Source: Nocardia alba NBRC 108234
GTDB taxonomy: Bacteria > Actinomycetota > Actinomycetes > Mycobacteriales > Mycobacteriaceae
Assembly: GCF_001612665.1 (NCBI RefSeq)
Contig: NZ_BDAX01000019.1
Coordinates: forward strand, 62,001 to 126,000
Length of the DNA stretch: 64,000 nt
Direction of reading: 5' to 3'
Positions 9,667 to 17,321 of the stretch are shown here, piece by piece. The translations under genes were made by a program, and so were the position numbers. A model generated the notes under the pieces. The model saw nothing but the letters and a program-made list of their open reading frames with translations, was not told the DNA's origin and did no database searches. Numbering within the stretch: the stretch's first letter is position 1; each line of letters starts with the position of its first letter.

Positions 9667-10716
9667 ATGTCATCGAATGAACTGCTCGAATTCCGGACCT
9701 CCGTGCGTGCGCTGCTCGGCAAGCACGCCACCTCCGCGACGCTGCGCGAGGCCATGGACACCGACCTCGGCTACGACCCGAAGTTGTGGCGGATGCTCTG
9801 CGAGCAGGTCGGGGTCGCCGCGCTCGCGGTGCCGGAGCAATGGGGCGGCGCGGGCGCCGGACTTGTCGAATCGCTGATGGTCGTCGGCGAGTTGGGACGC
9901 GCGCTGGGCAGCGTGCCGATGCTCGGATCGGCGGTTCTCGGGGTGCAGGCGATTCTGCTCGCCGGTGACGAACAGGCCTGCGCTCGACTCCTGCCCGATC
10001 TGGCCGACGGTTCGCGCACAGCGGCGCTGTGCTGGGCCGACGCCAACGGCTGGGATTCGCTCGGTGTCGGCGCGACCGAGGGAAAGCTCAGCGGCACAGC
10101 CCATTACGTACTGCACGGCGCGCAGGCCGAGCTGCTGTTGGTACTGACCGAGGAAGGACTGTTCGAGACAACCGCCGATGCCCCCGGCGTGGTCGTCACC
10201 GCGACTCCCGCACTCGACCCCACGCGCAAGCTCGCCACCATCAGCTTCACCGATGCCCCCGCCACCCGCCTCGGCACCGGTGACCCGGCGACGCTGCGCC
10301 GCCGTTTGCGCGAAATCGCTTGGGCAGCAATGGCCGCCGAGCAGGTCGGGGCCGCGAGGCACTGTCTCGAGATGACGGTCGAGTACACGGCCTCGCGCGT
10401 GCAGTTCGGTCGCCCGATCGGCAGCTTCCAGGCGCTCAAGCACCGGATGGCCGATCTGTATGTACTGGTCGAGTCGGCCGAATCGGCGGCGCTGGCTGCC
10501 GCCGAGGCCGTCGCCGAGGACAGCCCGTCGGCCGCGGAGGACGTCTGGGTCGCCCGCAAGCACTGCACCGAAACCTTCACCACGGTGGCGGCCGAGACCA
10601 TCCAGTTGCACGGGGGTATAGCCATCACCTGGGAGCACGACGCCCACCTGTACTTCAAGCGGGCCCATGCCACCGCCGAGCTGTTCGGCACCGGACGACG
10701 CCCGGTCGCCGCCTAG
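9667..10716 (+). CDS. fadE33: Acyl-CoA dehydrogenase subunit FadE33
   Basis: 349 residues, again a shortened acyl-CoA dehydrogenase subunit, with YTASRVQFGRPIGSFQALKHRMAD and IQLHGGIAITWEHDAHLYFKRA. The ATG at 9667 has GAGGAA 4 bases upstream. It is the last gene of the fadD3 operon, and a perfect 13-bp hairpin follows at 10728-10757. In M. tuberculosis FadE33 forms a second heteromer with FadE31; its physiological substrate is uncertain. Confidence 0.85.
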   Translation: MSSNELLEFRTSVRALLGKHATSATLREAMDTDLGYDPKLWRMLCEQVGVAALAVPEQWGGAGAGLVESLMVVGELGRALGSVPMLGSAVLGVQAILLAGDEQACARLLPDLADGSRTAALCWADANGWDSLGVGATEGKLSGTAHYVLHGAQAELLLVLTEEGLFETTADAPGVVVTATPALDPTRKLATISFTDAPATRLGTGDPATLRRRLREIAWAAMAAEQVGAARHCLEMTVEYTASRVQFGRPIGSFQALKHRMADLYVLVESAESAALAAAEAVAEDSPSAAEDVWVARKHCTETFTTVAAETIQLHGGIAITWEHDAHLYFKRAHATAELFGTGRRPVAA

Positions 10717-10727
10717 CCGACATTCTT

Positions 10728-10757
10728 CGAAAGCCCTGGCCGCCGCCAGGGCTTTCG
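10728..10757 (+). terminator. Hairpin after the fadD3-fadE33 operon
   Basis: A perfect 13-bp stem (10728-10740 with 10745-10757) closes a 4-base CGCC loop 12 bases after the fadE33 stop. No U-run follows, as is common for actinobacterial terminators. Confidence 0.75.
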
Positions 10758-10804
10758 GCATGTTGTGCCCCGTCTCACCGGCGTTCGGGCCGACCCCACT
10801 GGAT

Positions 10805-10820
10805 TTAGATAATTAGCTTA
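10805..10820. promoter_or_regulatory. Candidate MarR operator with promoter
   Basis: TTAGATAATTAGCTTA is an imperfect palindrome (6 of 8 pairs) in an AT-rich island directly upstream of the MarR gene. TAATAT at 10823-10828 is a good -10 element placed so that transcription would start at or next to the GTG at 10837, suggesting a leaderless transcript. Autoregulation is inferred. Confidence 0.5.
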
Positions 10821-10836
10821 TGTAATATTAGGTCCT

Positions 10837-11289
10837 GTGAAGCCGACAGCGCAGCCATCCGCGGACGACATCGTGGTCGACCTGATGGTCACCGCCGGTC
10901 GGCTCACCCGACTGGCCGGGGCGATCAGCGACGACGACCTGCCCCGCGCGGTCCTGCGGGCTCTTTCCGTACTCGACGAGCACGGTGATCTGCGGGTCAG
11001 TGATTTCGCCCGGATCGACAGATGTTCCCAACCGGCGGCAACGGCGCTGATCGGTCGACTCGTCACCGACGGCTTCGCCACCCGCACCAAGGACCCGCAC
11101 GACTCCCGGGCAGTGGTCATCGAGCTCACCCCGGCCGGCCGGACCCGCCTCACCGAGGCCAGGCGCGCGTTCGCCGCCACCATGGCACCCGGACTCGCCG
11201 AATTCGATCTCGACCGGCTGATCCGCCTCGATACCGACATGAACGACCTGCTGACAGCCCTTCGCGCGGTTGCCCGCGGTCACCAGTGA
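10837..11289 (+). CDS. MarR-family transcriptional regulator
   Basis: 150 residues. A winged helix-turn-helix is visible as LRVSDFARIDRCSQPAATALIGRLVTDGFATR with the wing DPHDSRAVVIELTPAGR. The gene overlaps the start region of the MFS gene that follows, so it very likely controls that exporter in response to its substrate, as in many MarR/MFS pairs. The GTG start lies just after a -10-like TAATAT without a ribosome binding site, consistent with leaderless translation. Confidence 0.88.
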   Translation: MKPTAQPSADDIVVDLMVTAGRLTRLAGAISDDDLPRAVLRALSVLDEHGDLRVSDFARIDRCSQPAATALIGRLVTDGFATRTKDPHDSRAVVIELTPAGRTRLTEARRAFAATMAPGLAEFDLDRLIRLDTDMNDLLTALRAVARGHQ

Positions 11290-11306
11290 TGAAACCAGGA
11301 GCGCCA

Positions 11307-12554
11307 GTGAGCACCCCCCAGCTGACTCGCGACGACACTGCCGCAGCCACCTCCCCCACCGGCCAGCCCAAGGCTGTCTGGGCCGTCGCCTTCGCCAGCG
11401 TTATCGCGTTCATGGGCATCGGCCTCGTCGATCCCATCCTCAAGCCGATCGGCGAACAGCTGAACGCGACACCGTCGCAGGTGTCGTTGCTGTTCACCAG
11501 TTACATGGCCGTCACCGGCGTCGCCATGCTGGTCACCGGCGTGATCTCGAGTCGCTTCGGCGCCAAGAAGACGCTGCTGTCCGGGCTCGCGATCATCATC
11601 GTGTTCGCCGCGCTGGCGGGCATGTCCGGCAGCATCGGCGAGATCATCGGCTTCCGCGCGGGCTGGGGGCTCGGCAACGCCCTGTTCATCGCGACGGCGC
11701 TGGCCACCATTGTCGGCGCGGCCACCGGCGGCGTCGCCAAGGCGATCATTCTCTACGAGGCCGCGCTCGGCATCGGCATCGCCACCGGACCGCTGCTGGG
11801 CGGCGTGCTCGGTGGAATCAGCTGGCGTGGACCGTTCTTCGGCGTTTCGGTACTGATGGCCATCGCCTTCATCGCGATCGTCGTGCTGCTGCCCGAGATG
11901 CCGAAGCCGACCAAGCCGACCTCGATCACCGCGCCGTTCAAGGCATTGCGGCACCGGGGCTTGCTCACCGTGAGCATCACCGCGCTGCTCTACAACTTCG
12001 GCTTCTTCACCCTGCTCGCGTTCACCCCGTTCCCACTGGACATGGGCACCTACGCGATCGGCTTCATCTTCTGCGGCTGGGGCATCCTGCTCGCCCTCAC
12101 CTCGGTGTTCCTCGCCCCGAAGCTGCAGGCGCGGTTCGGTTCGCTGCCGATGATGGCGCTGTCGCTCGGCCTGTTCGCGGTCGACCTGGCGGTGATGGGG
12201 ATGTTCACCGAGCACAAGATCGTGCTGATCGTCGGCGTCGTGATCGCGGGCGCCTTCCTCGGCGTGAACAACACGCTGATCACCGAGGCCGTGATGATCT
12301 CGGCGCCGGTCGAGCGCTCGACCGCGTCGGCGGCCTACAGCTTCGTCCGATTCGGCGGCGGTGCCGCCGCGCCGTGGGTGGCGGGCAAACTCGGCGAGCA
12401 CAACATGTCGCTGCCGTTCTGGCTCGGCGCGGCCTTCACCGCCGCCGCGGTGGCGGTCCTGTACATCGGCCGCGGCGCGCTCGCCCACATCGACGACCAC
12501 GACCCAGCCCCGCATTCCGTCGAGGAAGCACAGGCGATAACCGTCGGCGACTGA
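11307..12554 (+). CDS. Major facilitator superfamily transporter
   Basis: About 415 residues with roughly 12 hydrophobic segments. The loop after TM2 carries SRFGAKKTLL, the conserved MFS motif A region, and WRGPFFGVSVLMAI lies near mid-protein. It is an inner-membrane, probably proton-driven exporter of unknown substrate. GTG 11307 is preferred because AGGAG lies 5 bases upstream; an ATG at 11289 that overlaps the marR stop would add six residues. It is co-transcribed with the MarR gene. Confidence 0.87.
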   Translation: MSTPQLTRDDTAAATSPTGQPKAVWAVAFASVIAFMGIGLVDPILKPIGEQLNATPSQVSLLFTSYMAVTGVAMLVTGVISSRFGAKKTLLSGLAIIIVFAALAGMSGSIGEIIGFRAGWGLGNALFIATALATIVGAATGGVAKAIILYEAALGIGIATGPLLGGVLGGISWRGPFFGVSVLMAIAFIAIVVLLPEMPKPTKPTSITAPFKALRHRGLLTVSITALLYNFGFFTLLAFTPFPLDMGTYAIGFIFCGWGILLALTSVFLAPKLQARFGSLPMMALSLGLFAVDLAVMGMFTEHKIVLIVGVVIAGAFLGVNNTLITEAVMISAPVERSTASAAYSFVRFGGGAAAPWVAGKLGEHNMSLPFWLGAAFTAAAVAVLYIGRGALAHIDDHDPAPHSVEEAQAITVGD

Positions 12555-12593
12555 GTTCGGAGCGCTGGCGCGCTCGAGTTCGCGGCCCCTTGT

Positions 12594-12660
12594 GTCCCGT
12601 CGATCAGGTGCCGGTGCTTGCTCCTTCGTCGCCTACGCACCGGCACCTGATCGACGGGAC
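12594..12660. repeat. Perfect 24-bp inverted repeat (large hairpin)
   Basis: The arms 12594-12617 and 12637-12660 are perfectly complementary and enclose a 19-base spacer. It lies 40 bases after the MFS stop, too long and without a U-run for a simple terminator. It could terminate transcription or be an interspersed palindromic element. Confidence 0.8.
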
Positions 12661-12699
12661 GGCCGCGAACCCGGCCGCTGCGCGGCCGGCCCCTCCCTA

Positions 12700-12728
12700 G
12701 GGGTCGGGGTTCGGGGTTGGGGTTCGGG
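12700..12728 (+). other. Five-tract G-rich motif (potential G-quadruplex)
   Basis: Five runs of three or four G separated by 2-3 bases (12700-12703, 12706-12709, 12713-12716, 12719-12722, 12726-12728) end 12 bases before the ATG of the DUF427 gene. This satisfies the usual G-quadruplex pattern on the coding strand and could affect its expression. Confidence 0.65.
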
Positions 12729-12740
12729 TAGCGTTGGTGT

Positions 12741-13490
12741 ATGACCGAGGACCGACGTGGGCGTGTCGAGGTTGAGATCGGGCAGAAGCGAGTGCGGGTC
12801 TATCTGCGCGGGAAGTTGGTGGCCGATACCCTGCGGCCGTTGCTGGTCTGGGAGATTCCGTACTATCCGACCTATTACGTGCCGCTCACCGACTTGCGTG
12901 CTGACCTCGATCCGAACGGGATCACCGAGCACTCCCCCAGTCACGGCGACGCGACGGGTTACGACGTGAGGGTCGAGGGTCTGCGCGCCGACGGTGCGGC
13001 GCTGCGCTATCTCGACTCACCGCTGGCGGAGCTGAAAGACGCTGTGCGGCTGGATATCGCGGCATTCGACTGGTTCGAGGAAGACGAGCAGGTCTTCGTC
13101 CATCCGCGCGATCCGTATTCGCGCGTGGACATTCTCGGGAGCTCCCGGCATGTGCGGGTGGAGATCGACGGAGTGACCGTCGCGGACTCGCATTCGCCTC
13201 GGATCCTGTTCGAAACCGGTTTGCCCGCACGGTATTACCTGCCGCTGACCGATGTCAGGATGGATCTGCTGACCCCGTCGGACACCCACACCAGCTGCCC
13301 CTACAAGGGCACCGCCGACTACTGGAACGTGCGCGTCGGCGACACCGAGCACATCGATATCGTCTGGATCTATCGCACGCCGCTGCCGGAGAGCCAGAAG
13401 GTGGCCGGGCTGGCGTGCTTCTACAACGAGAAGGTCGACATCTACCTCGACGGCGTGCGCCAGGATCGCCCGCAGTCACCGTTCAGCTGA
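12741..13490 (+). CDS. Tandem DUF427-domain protein
   Basis: 249 residues. Two DUF427 repeats are visible: the first around RVEVEIGQKRVRVYLRGKLV...YYVPLTDLRADL (residues 8-60) and the second around RHVRVEIDGVTVADS...RYYLPLTDVRMDLL (about 135-180). Each is followed by a tail of the type DYWNVRVGD and YNEKVDIYLDGV. DUF427 proteins are small beta proteins of unknown biochemical role. No partner is evident; the gene stands alone between an MFS gene and the convergent kshA unit. A G-rich motif lies just upstream. Confidence 0.88.
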   Translation: MTEDRRGRVEVEIGQKRVRVYLRGKLVADTLRPLLVWEIPYYPTYYVPLTDLRADLDPNGITEHSPSHGDATGYDVRVEGLRADGAALRYLDSPLAELKDAVRLDIAAFDWFEEDEQVFVHPRDPYSRVDILGSSRHVRVEIDGVTVADSHSPRILFETGLPARYYLPLTDVRMDLLTPSDTHTSCPYKGTADYWNVRVGDTEHIDIVWIYRTPLPESQKVAGLACFYNEKVDIYLDGVRQDRPQSPFS

Positions 13491-13913
13491 CTAGTCGGGA
13501 ATCTCGAGCACGCCCTCGTCGACCGCCCATTTGATCGACTTCTCCAGTGACGGGCAGGATTCCGGTCGACCCGGCCGCGCACCGTGCGCGGTCATCTGGG
13601 CGAAGACCGGGCAGTGCGCGTCGGGCCGTTCGGTCCACTGCACCGAGGTCTGGTGCGCGCTCGACTTGCGCACCAGCACCTGGGCCGAGCAGGTCTGGCA
13701 CCGCAGCGGCGTCAGGCCCTTATCGAGGTAGTGCGCTTTGTCGACCACGGTTTGTGCGCGCACCGCCGCCCGGCGTACGGGCTGATCAGCGAAATCGGGC
13801 GCTTTGGCCCAGGTCGGGCGAGTCCCCGCGCGATGCGGAGAATCGCCCGACCCCGGCTCCGCCGAAGCGAGCCGCGACGGATCGCCGGACCTTTGCTGCT
13901 CGCTTTGGCTCAT
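13491..13913 (-). CDS. Conserved small protein downstream of kshA, possible zinc ribbon
   Basis: 140 residues, not recognised as a named family. The centre carries CQTCSAQVLVRKSS and later HCPVF and SCPSLEKSI; these four cysteines could bind zinc or iron. The N-terminal 40 residues are Ser- and Pro-rich and probably disordered. Its ATG lies one base after the kshA stop, so the two are certainly co-transcribed and expected to be under KstR control. A role with the KshA Rieske oxygenase is suggested only by this position. Confidence 0.75.
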   Translation of the reverse strand: MSQSEQQRSGDPSRLASAEPGSGDSPHRAGTRPTWAKAPDFADQPVRRAAVRAQTVVDKAHYLDKGLTPLRCQTCSAQVLVRKSSAHQTSVQWTERPDAHCPVFAQMTAHGARPGRPESCPSLEKSIKWAVDEGVLEIPD

Positions 13914-13914
13914 A

Positions 13915-15090
13915 TCAGACGCCCGCTTCCTCGGATTCGGCCTTGCGGCGCAGGTTCTCCGCCACCTCGGCCTCCCACGCCTGATTCGCCTTGGTCGTGT
14001 CGACCTCGAACTCGAAGCGCTGGGTCATCTTCTCGGTCACATCGGCGATGTCGACGTAGAACTGCTCGTACCAGCGACGCAGCTGGTAGACGGGGCCGTC
14101 CTCCTCGCAGAGCAGCGGGTTCTCGACCTTGGACTTGTGCTTCCAGATCTCCACGTCCTGCAGGAAACCGTCGCCGAAGAACTTGGCCATCGTGTCGGCC
14201 AGCTTCTTGGCGGCCTCGTCGGGGATGCCCTTGGGCTTCTCGACGGTCAGGCCCCACTGCAGCACGAACGAATCCTGACTGACCGGGTAGTGGCAGTTGA
14301 TCAGCTGGACCTTGATCTCGTACCCGCTGTAGATGTTCACCAGCGGATTGATCATGTAGGACGGCCCGAAGTACGACGCCTCCGACTTCAGCAGCGTGTC
14401 ACCGCCGTGCTTGGCCGCCATGCCGATGTCGGGACGGCCCTTGGTCTCGAGGAACTGCGTCGCCACATGCCCTTCGAAGACGTTCTTGAAGAACGTCGGG
14501 AAGGCGTAGTGGATGTAGAAGAAGTGCGCCATGTCCACGACGTTGTCGATGATCTCGCGGCAGTTGGCGCCCTCGATCAGCAACGAGTCCCACGTCCAGT
14601 CGGTCCAGCCGCTGTCGTGCGTCTCGACCGGATTGCCCTGCGCGTCGGTGTACGGTCCCTCGATATGCGGGATCGTGACCTCCGGCGGCGGTTCGTTGCC
14701 CTCGTGGTCGTGCCAGACGAACAGCTGACCGTTGCGCTCGAGCGTGGTCCACTTCCGGGTGCGGGCCAGCGGCGGAACGCGGCGCGCGTACGGGATCGCG
14801 GTGCACTTTCCGCTGGCGCCCCAGCGCCAGTCGTGGAACGGGCAGGCGATGTCGTCGCCCTTCACCGTGCCCATGCTCAGGTCGCCGCCCATATGCCTGC
14901 AGTAGGCATCGAGCACGCGGATCTGGTCGTCGGTATCGGTCCACACGACGAGCTTGGTACCGAAGATCTCCACCGCGTGCGGTTTACCGTCGCGGAAGGT
15001 CGACGCCAGGCCGACACAGTGCCAGCCGCGCGCGAACCTCGTCGGCGGTGCACCGACATCGAGTTCCCTCACCTTGGGGTTGATCGCCAT
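13915..15090 (-). CDS. kshA: 3-ketosteroid 9-alpha-hydroxylase, oxygenase subunit KshA
   Basis: 391 residues. The Rieske [2Fe-2S] motif has Cys64, His66, Cys83 and His86 (CRHMGG and CPFHDW). The mononuclear iron site has His189 and His194 in NVVDMAHFFYIH; a later QDVEIW supplies a plausible Asp ligand. KshA with its reductase KshB hydroxylates C9 of 3-ketosteroids and, with KstD, leads to opening of ring B. No kshB is in this window. ATG 15090 has GAGGAGG 8 bases upstream. It is divergent from hsaA across a region with three KstR-type sites. Confidence 0.95.
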   Translation of the reverse strand: MAINPKVRELDVGAPPTRFARGWHCVGLASTFRDGKPHAVEIFGTKLVVWTDTDDQIRVLDAYCRHMGGDLSMGTVKGDDIACPFHDWRWGASGKCTAIPYARRVPPLARTRKWTTLERNGQLFVWHDHEGNEPPPEVTIPHIEGPYTDAQGNPVETHDSGWTDWTWDSLLIEGANCREIIDNVVDMAHFFYIHYAFPTFFKNVFEGHVATQFLETKGRPDIGMAAKHGGDTLLKSEASYFGPSYMINPLVNIYSGYEIKVQLINCHYPVSQDSFVLQWGLTVEKPKGIPDEAAKKLADTMAKFFGDGFLQDVEIWKHKSKVENPLLCEEDGPVYQLRRWYEQFYVDIADVTEKMTQRFEFEVDTTKANQAWEAEVAENLRRKAESEEAGV

Positions 15091-15110
15091 CCCGAACCCT
15101 CCTCGTTCAC

Positions 15111-15124
15111 TAGAACACGTTACA
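15111..15124. promoter_or_regulatory. KstR operator upstream of kshA
   Basis: TAGAACACGTTACA matches the KstR motif TnnAACnnGTTnnA exactly, 20 bases upstream of the kshA ATG. KstR releases such sites when it binds cholesterol-derived CoA thioesters; regulation here is inferred. Confidence 0.88.
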
Positions 15125-15212
15125 AAACTGAGCCACTTCACGCCAGTTGTCCAGCGAACTTCTCTGTTGACTCCTGTTATATCCGAGGTAGGGCTATCTT
15201 CTCGACAGAAAC

Positions 15213-15226
15213 GAGAACCTGTTCTA
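15213..15226. promoter_or_regulatory. KstR-like operator upstream of hsaA (distal)
   Basis: GAGAACCTGTTCTA matches seven of the eight specified positions of the KstR motif; the first T is replaced by G. It is 59 bases upstream of the hsaA ATG. Confidence 0.7.
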
Positions 15227-15240
15227 ATCTCAGAAGCGAA

Positions 15241-15254
15241 TAGAACCGGTTGTC
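15241..15254. promoter_or_regulatory. KstR-like operator upstream of hsaA (proximal)
   Basis: TAGAACCGGTTGTC matches seven of eight specified KstR positions; the last A is replaced by C. Its centre is 28 bases from that of the site at 15213. Confidence 0.6.
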
Positions 15255-15284
15255 GATCCGACAAGGGCAGGAGCGGGCTCCGAA

Positions 15285-16448
15285 ATGACGCAAGAAGTGA
15301 CCGAACGGGTCGAGGCACTGCTGCCGACGCTGCGTGAGCGCGCGCAGGAGGCCGAGGACCTGCGCCGCATTCCCGACGAATCCATGAAGGCGCTGCAGGA
15401 GACCGGTTTCTTCCGGCTGCTCCAGCCCACGCAGTGGGGCGGCCACGCCGCCGACCCGGTGATCTTCTACGACACCGTGCGCAAGATCGCCAGCGCGTGT
15501 GGTTCCACCGGCTGGGTCTCGGGCATCATCGGGGTGCACAACTGGCACCTCGCGCTGTTCGATCAGCAGGCCCAGCAGGACGTGTGGGGCGAGGACACCG
15601 ATGTGCGCATCTCGTCCTCGTACGCGCCGATGGGCGCCGGACAGGCCGTCGACGGTGGTTACATCGTGCGCGGCTCGTGGGCCTGGTCCTCCGGCTCCGA
15701 TCACGCCACCTGGGCGGTACTCGGCGGTCCGGTGATCAAGAACGGCAAGCCGGTCGACTTCGGCAGCTTCCTGATCCCGCGCTCGGACTACCGCATCGAT
15801 GACGTCTGGAATGTCGTCGGCCTGCGCGGCACCGGCTCCAACACCGTGGTCGTCGAAGATGTCTTCGTGCCGACGCACCGGTTCCTGAGCTTCCGCGCGA
15901 TGAGCGAGGGCCGCGCGCCCGGCCTCGAGCAGAACACCGACGCCGTGTACAAGATGCCGTGGGGCACCATTCACCCCACCACCATCTCCGCGCCGATCGT
16001 CGGCATGGGCTACGGCGCCTACGAGGCCCACGTCGAGCACCAGGGCAAGCGCGTGCGCGCCGCCTACGCGGGCGAGAACGCCAAGGACGATCCGTTCGCC
16101 AAGGTGCGCGTCGCCGAGGCGGCCAGCGATATCGACGCCGCGTGGCGTCAGCTCTCGGGCAATGTCGCCGAGGAGTACGCGCTGCTGCTCGCGGGCGAGG
16201 AGGTGCCGTTCGACCTGCGCGTGCGCGCCCGTCGCGACCAGGTGCGCTCGACCGGTCGCGTGATCGCCTCGATCGACAAGCTCTTCGAGTCCTCCGGCGC
16301 CACCGCACTGGCCAACGGCACACCGCTGCAGCGCTTCTGGCGTGACGCGCACGCCGGACGAGTGCACGCGGCCAACGATCCCGAGCGTGCCTACGTCATG
16401 TACGGCACGCACGAGTTCGGGCTGCCCGTCACCGACGCCATGGTGTAG
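15285..16448 (+). CDS. hsaA: 3-HSA hydroxylase oxygenase subunit HsaA
   Basis: 387 residues, the acyl-CoA-dehydrogenase-like fold of two-component flavin monooxygenases; HsaA-type features include RGSWAWSSGSDHATWAVLGG and the C-terminal FRDAHAGRVHA-like FWRDAHAGRVHAAND. It hydroxylates 3-HSA to the catechol 3,4-DHSA using reduced flavin from HsaB, encoded at the end of this operon. The order hsaA-hsaD-hsaC-hsaB is that of mycobacteria. Only three bases separate its stop from hsaD. Control by KstR is expected from the upstream sites. Confidence 0.94.
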   Translation: MTQEVTERVEALLPTLRERAQEAEDLRRIPDESMKALQETGFFRLLQPTQWGGHAADPVIFYDTVRKIASACGSTGWVSGIIGVHNWHLALFDQQAQQDVWGEDTDVRISSSYAPMGAGQAVDGGYIVRGSWAWSSGSDHATWAVLGGPVIKNGKPVDFGSFLIPRSDYRIDDVWNVVGLRGTGSNTVVVEDVFVPTHRFLSFRAMSEGRAPGLEQNTDAVYKMPWGTIHPTTISAPIVGMGYGAYEAHVEHQGKRVRAAYAGENAKDDPFAKVRVAEAASDIDAAWRQLSGNVAEEYALLLAGEEVPFDLRVRARRDQVRSTGRVIASIDKLFESSGATALANGTPLQRFWRDAHAGRVHAANDPERAYVMYGTHEFGLPVTDAMV

Positions 16449-16451
16449 CCG

Positions 16452-17321
16452 ATGACGCAGACCGCTGAACTCACGTACGCGTCGACCTCCCGCTTCGCGC
16501 AGGTCACCCCCGACCTGACACTGCACTATCACGAGGCGGGCGTCGGCAACCCCACCACGATCGTGCTGCTGCACGGCGGCGGGCCCGGCGCGTCGGCGTG
16601 GTCGAACTTCGCCCGCAACATCCCGGTCCTGGCCGAGCGCTATCACGTGATCGCGCCGGATCAGCCGGGCTACGGCAAGTCCGACAAGCCGATCGACCAC
16701 CCGCAGTACTTCGTGCACAGCTCCAACGCGCTGCTCGCACTGCTCGATCACCTCGAGATCACCGACCGGGTGCACCTGCTCGGCAACTCCCTCGGCGGCG
16801 GCGCCTCGGTGCGCTTCGCCCTCGACCACCCCACCCGCGCGGGCAAACTCGTGCTGATGGGTCCCGGCGGGCTGAGCACCAACCTGTTCGCGCCCGACCC
16901 CACCGAGGGCGTGCGGCTGCTCTCCCGGTTCACCTACGAACCGACCAGGGACAACTTGGAGAAGTTCCTGCGGATCATGGTCTTCGACCAGTCCCTGGTG
17001 ACCGAAGAGCTGATCGACGAGCGGTTCGCGCTCGCCAATACCCCCGAATCGCTGGCCGCGATGAAGGCGATGGGCAAGTCCTTCGCCGGCGCCGACTTCG
17101 AGAAGGGCATGCTCTGGCGTGACGCGTACAAGCTGCGTCAGCCGGTGCTGCTCATCTGGGGTCGCGAGGATCGGGTGAACCCCCTCGACGGCGCGCTCGT
17201 GGCCACCAAGGTGATCCCGCGCGTGCAGCTGCACGTGTTCGGCGGTTGCGGGCACTGGGCACAGCTGGAGAAGTTCGACGAGTTCAACCGGCTCACGGTC
17301 GATTTCCTCGGGGAGAAGTAG
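16452..17321 (+). CDS. hsaD: 4,9-DSHA hydrolase HsaD (meta-cleavage product hydrolase)
   Basis: 289 residues, alpha/beta hydrolase. The nucleophile is Ser113 in LLGNSLGGG, the acid Asp240 in WGREDRVNPLDG and the base His268 in GGCGHWAQ; the oxyanion region is LHGGGPGAS. It cleaves the C-C bond of the ring-A meta-cleavage product made by HsaC, giving DOHNAA (later HIP) and 2-hydroxy-hexadienoate. The stop is directly followed by the hsaC ATG. Confidence 0.95.
   Translation: MTQTAELTYASTSRFAQVTPDLTLHYHEAGVGNPTTIVLLHGGGPGASAWSNFARNIPVLAERYHVIAPDQPGYGKSDKPIDHPQYFVHSSNALLALLDHLEITDRVHLLGNSLGGGASVRFALDHPTRAGKLVLMGPGGLSTNLFAPDPTEGVRLLSRFTYEPTRDNLEKFLRIMVFDQSLVTEELIDERFALANTPESLAAMKAMGKSFAGADFEKGMLWRDAYKLRQPVLLIWGREDRVNPLDGALVATKVIPRVQLHVFGGCGHWAQLEKFDEFNRLTVDFLGEK

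Noticed and set aside
12700..12728. Telomere-like repeat suggesting a replicon end
   Set aside because: It is only about 29 bases long and inside a dense chromosomal gene region with essential genes further on. A G-quadruplex-type motif is a simpler reading.
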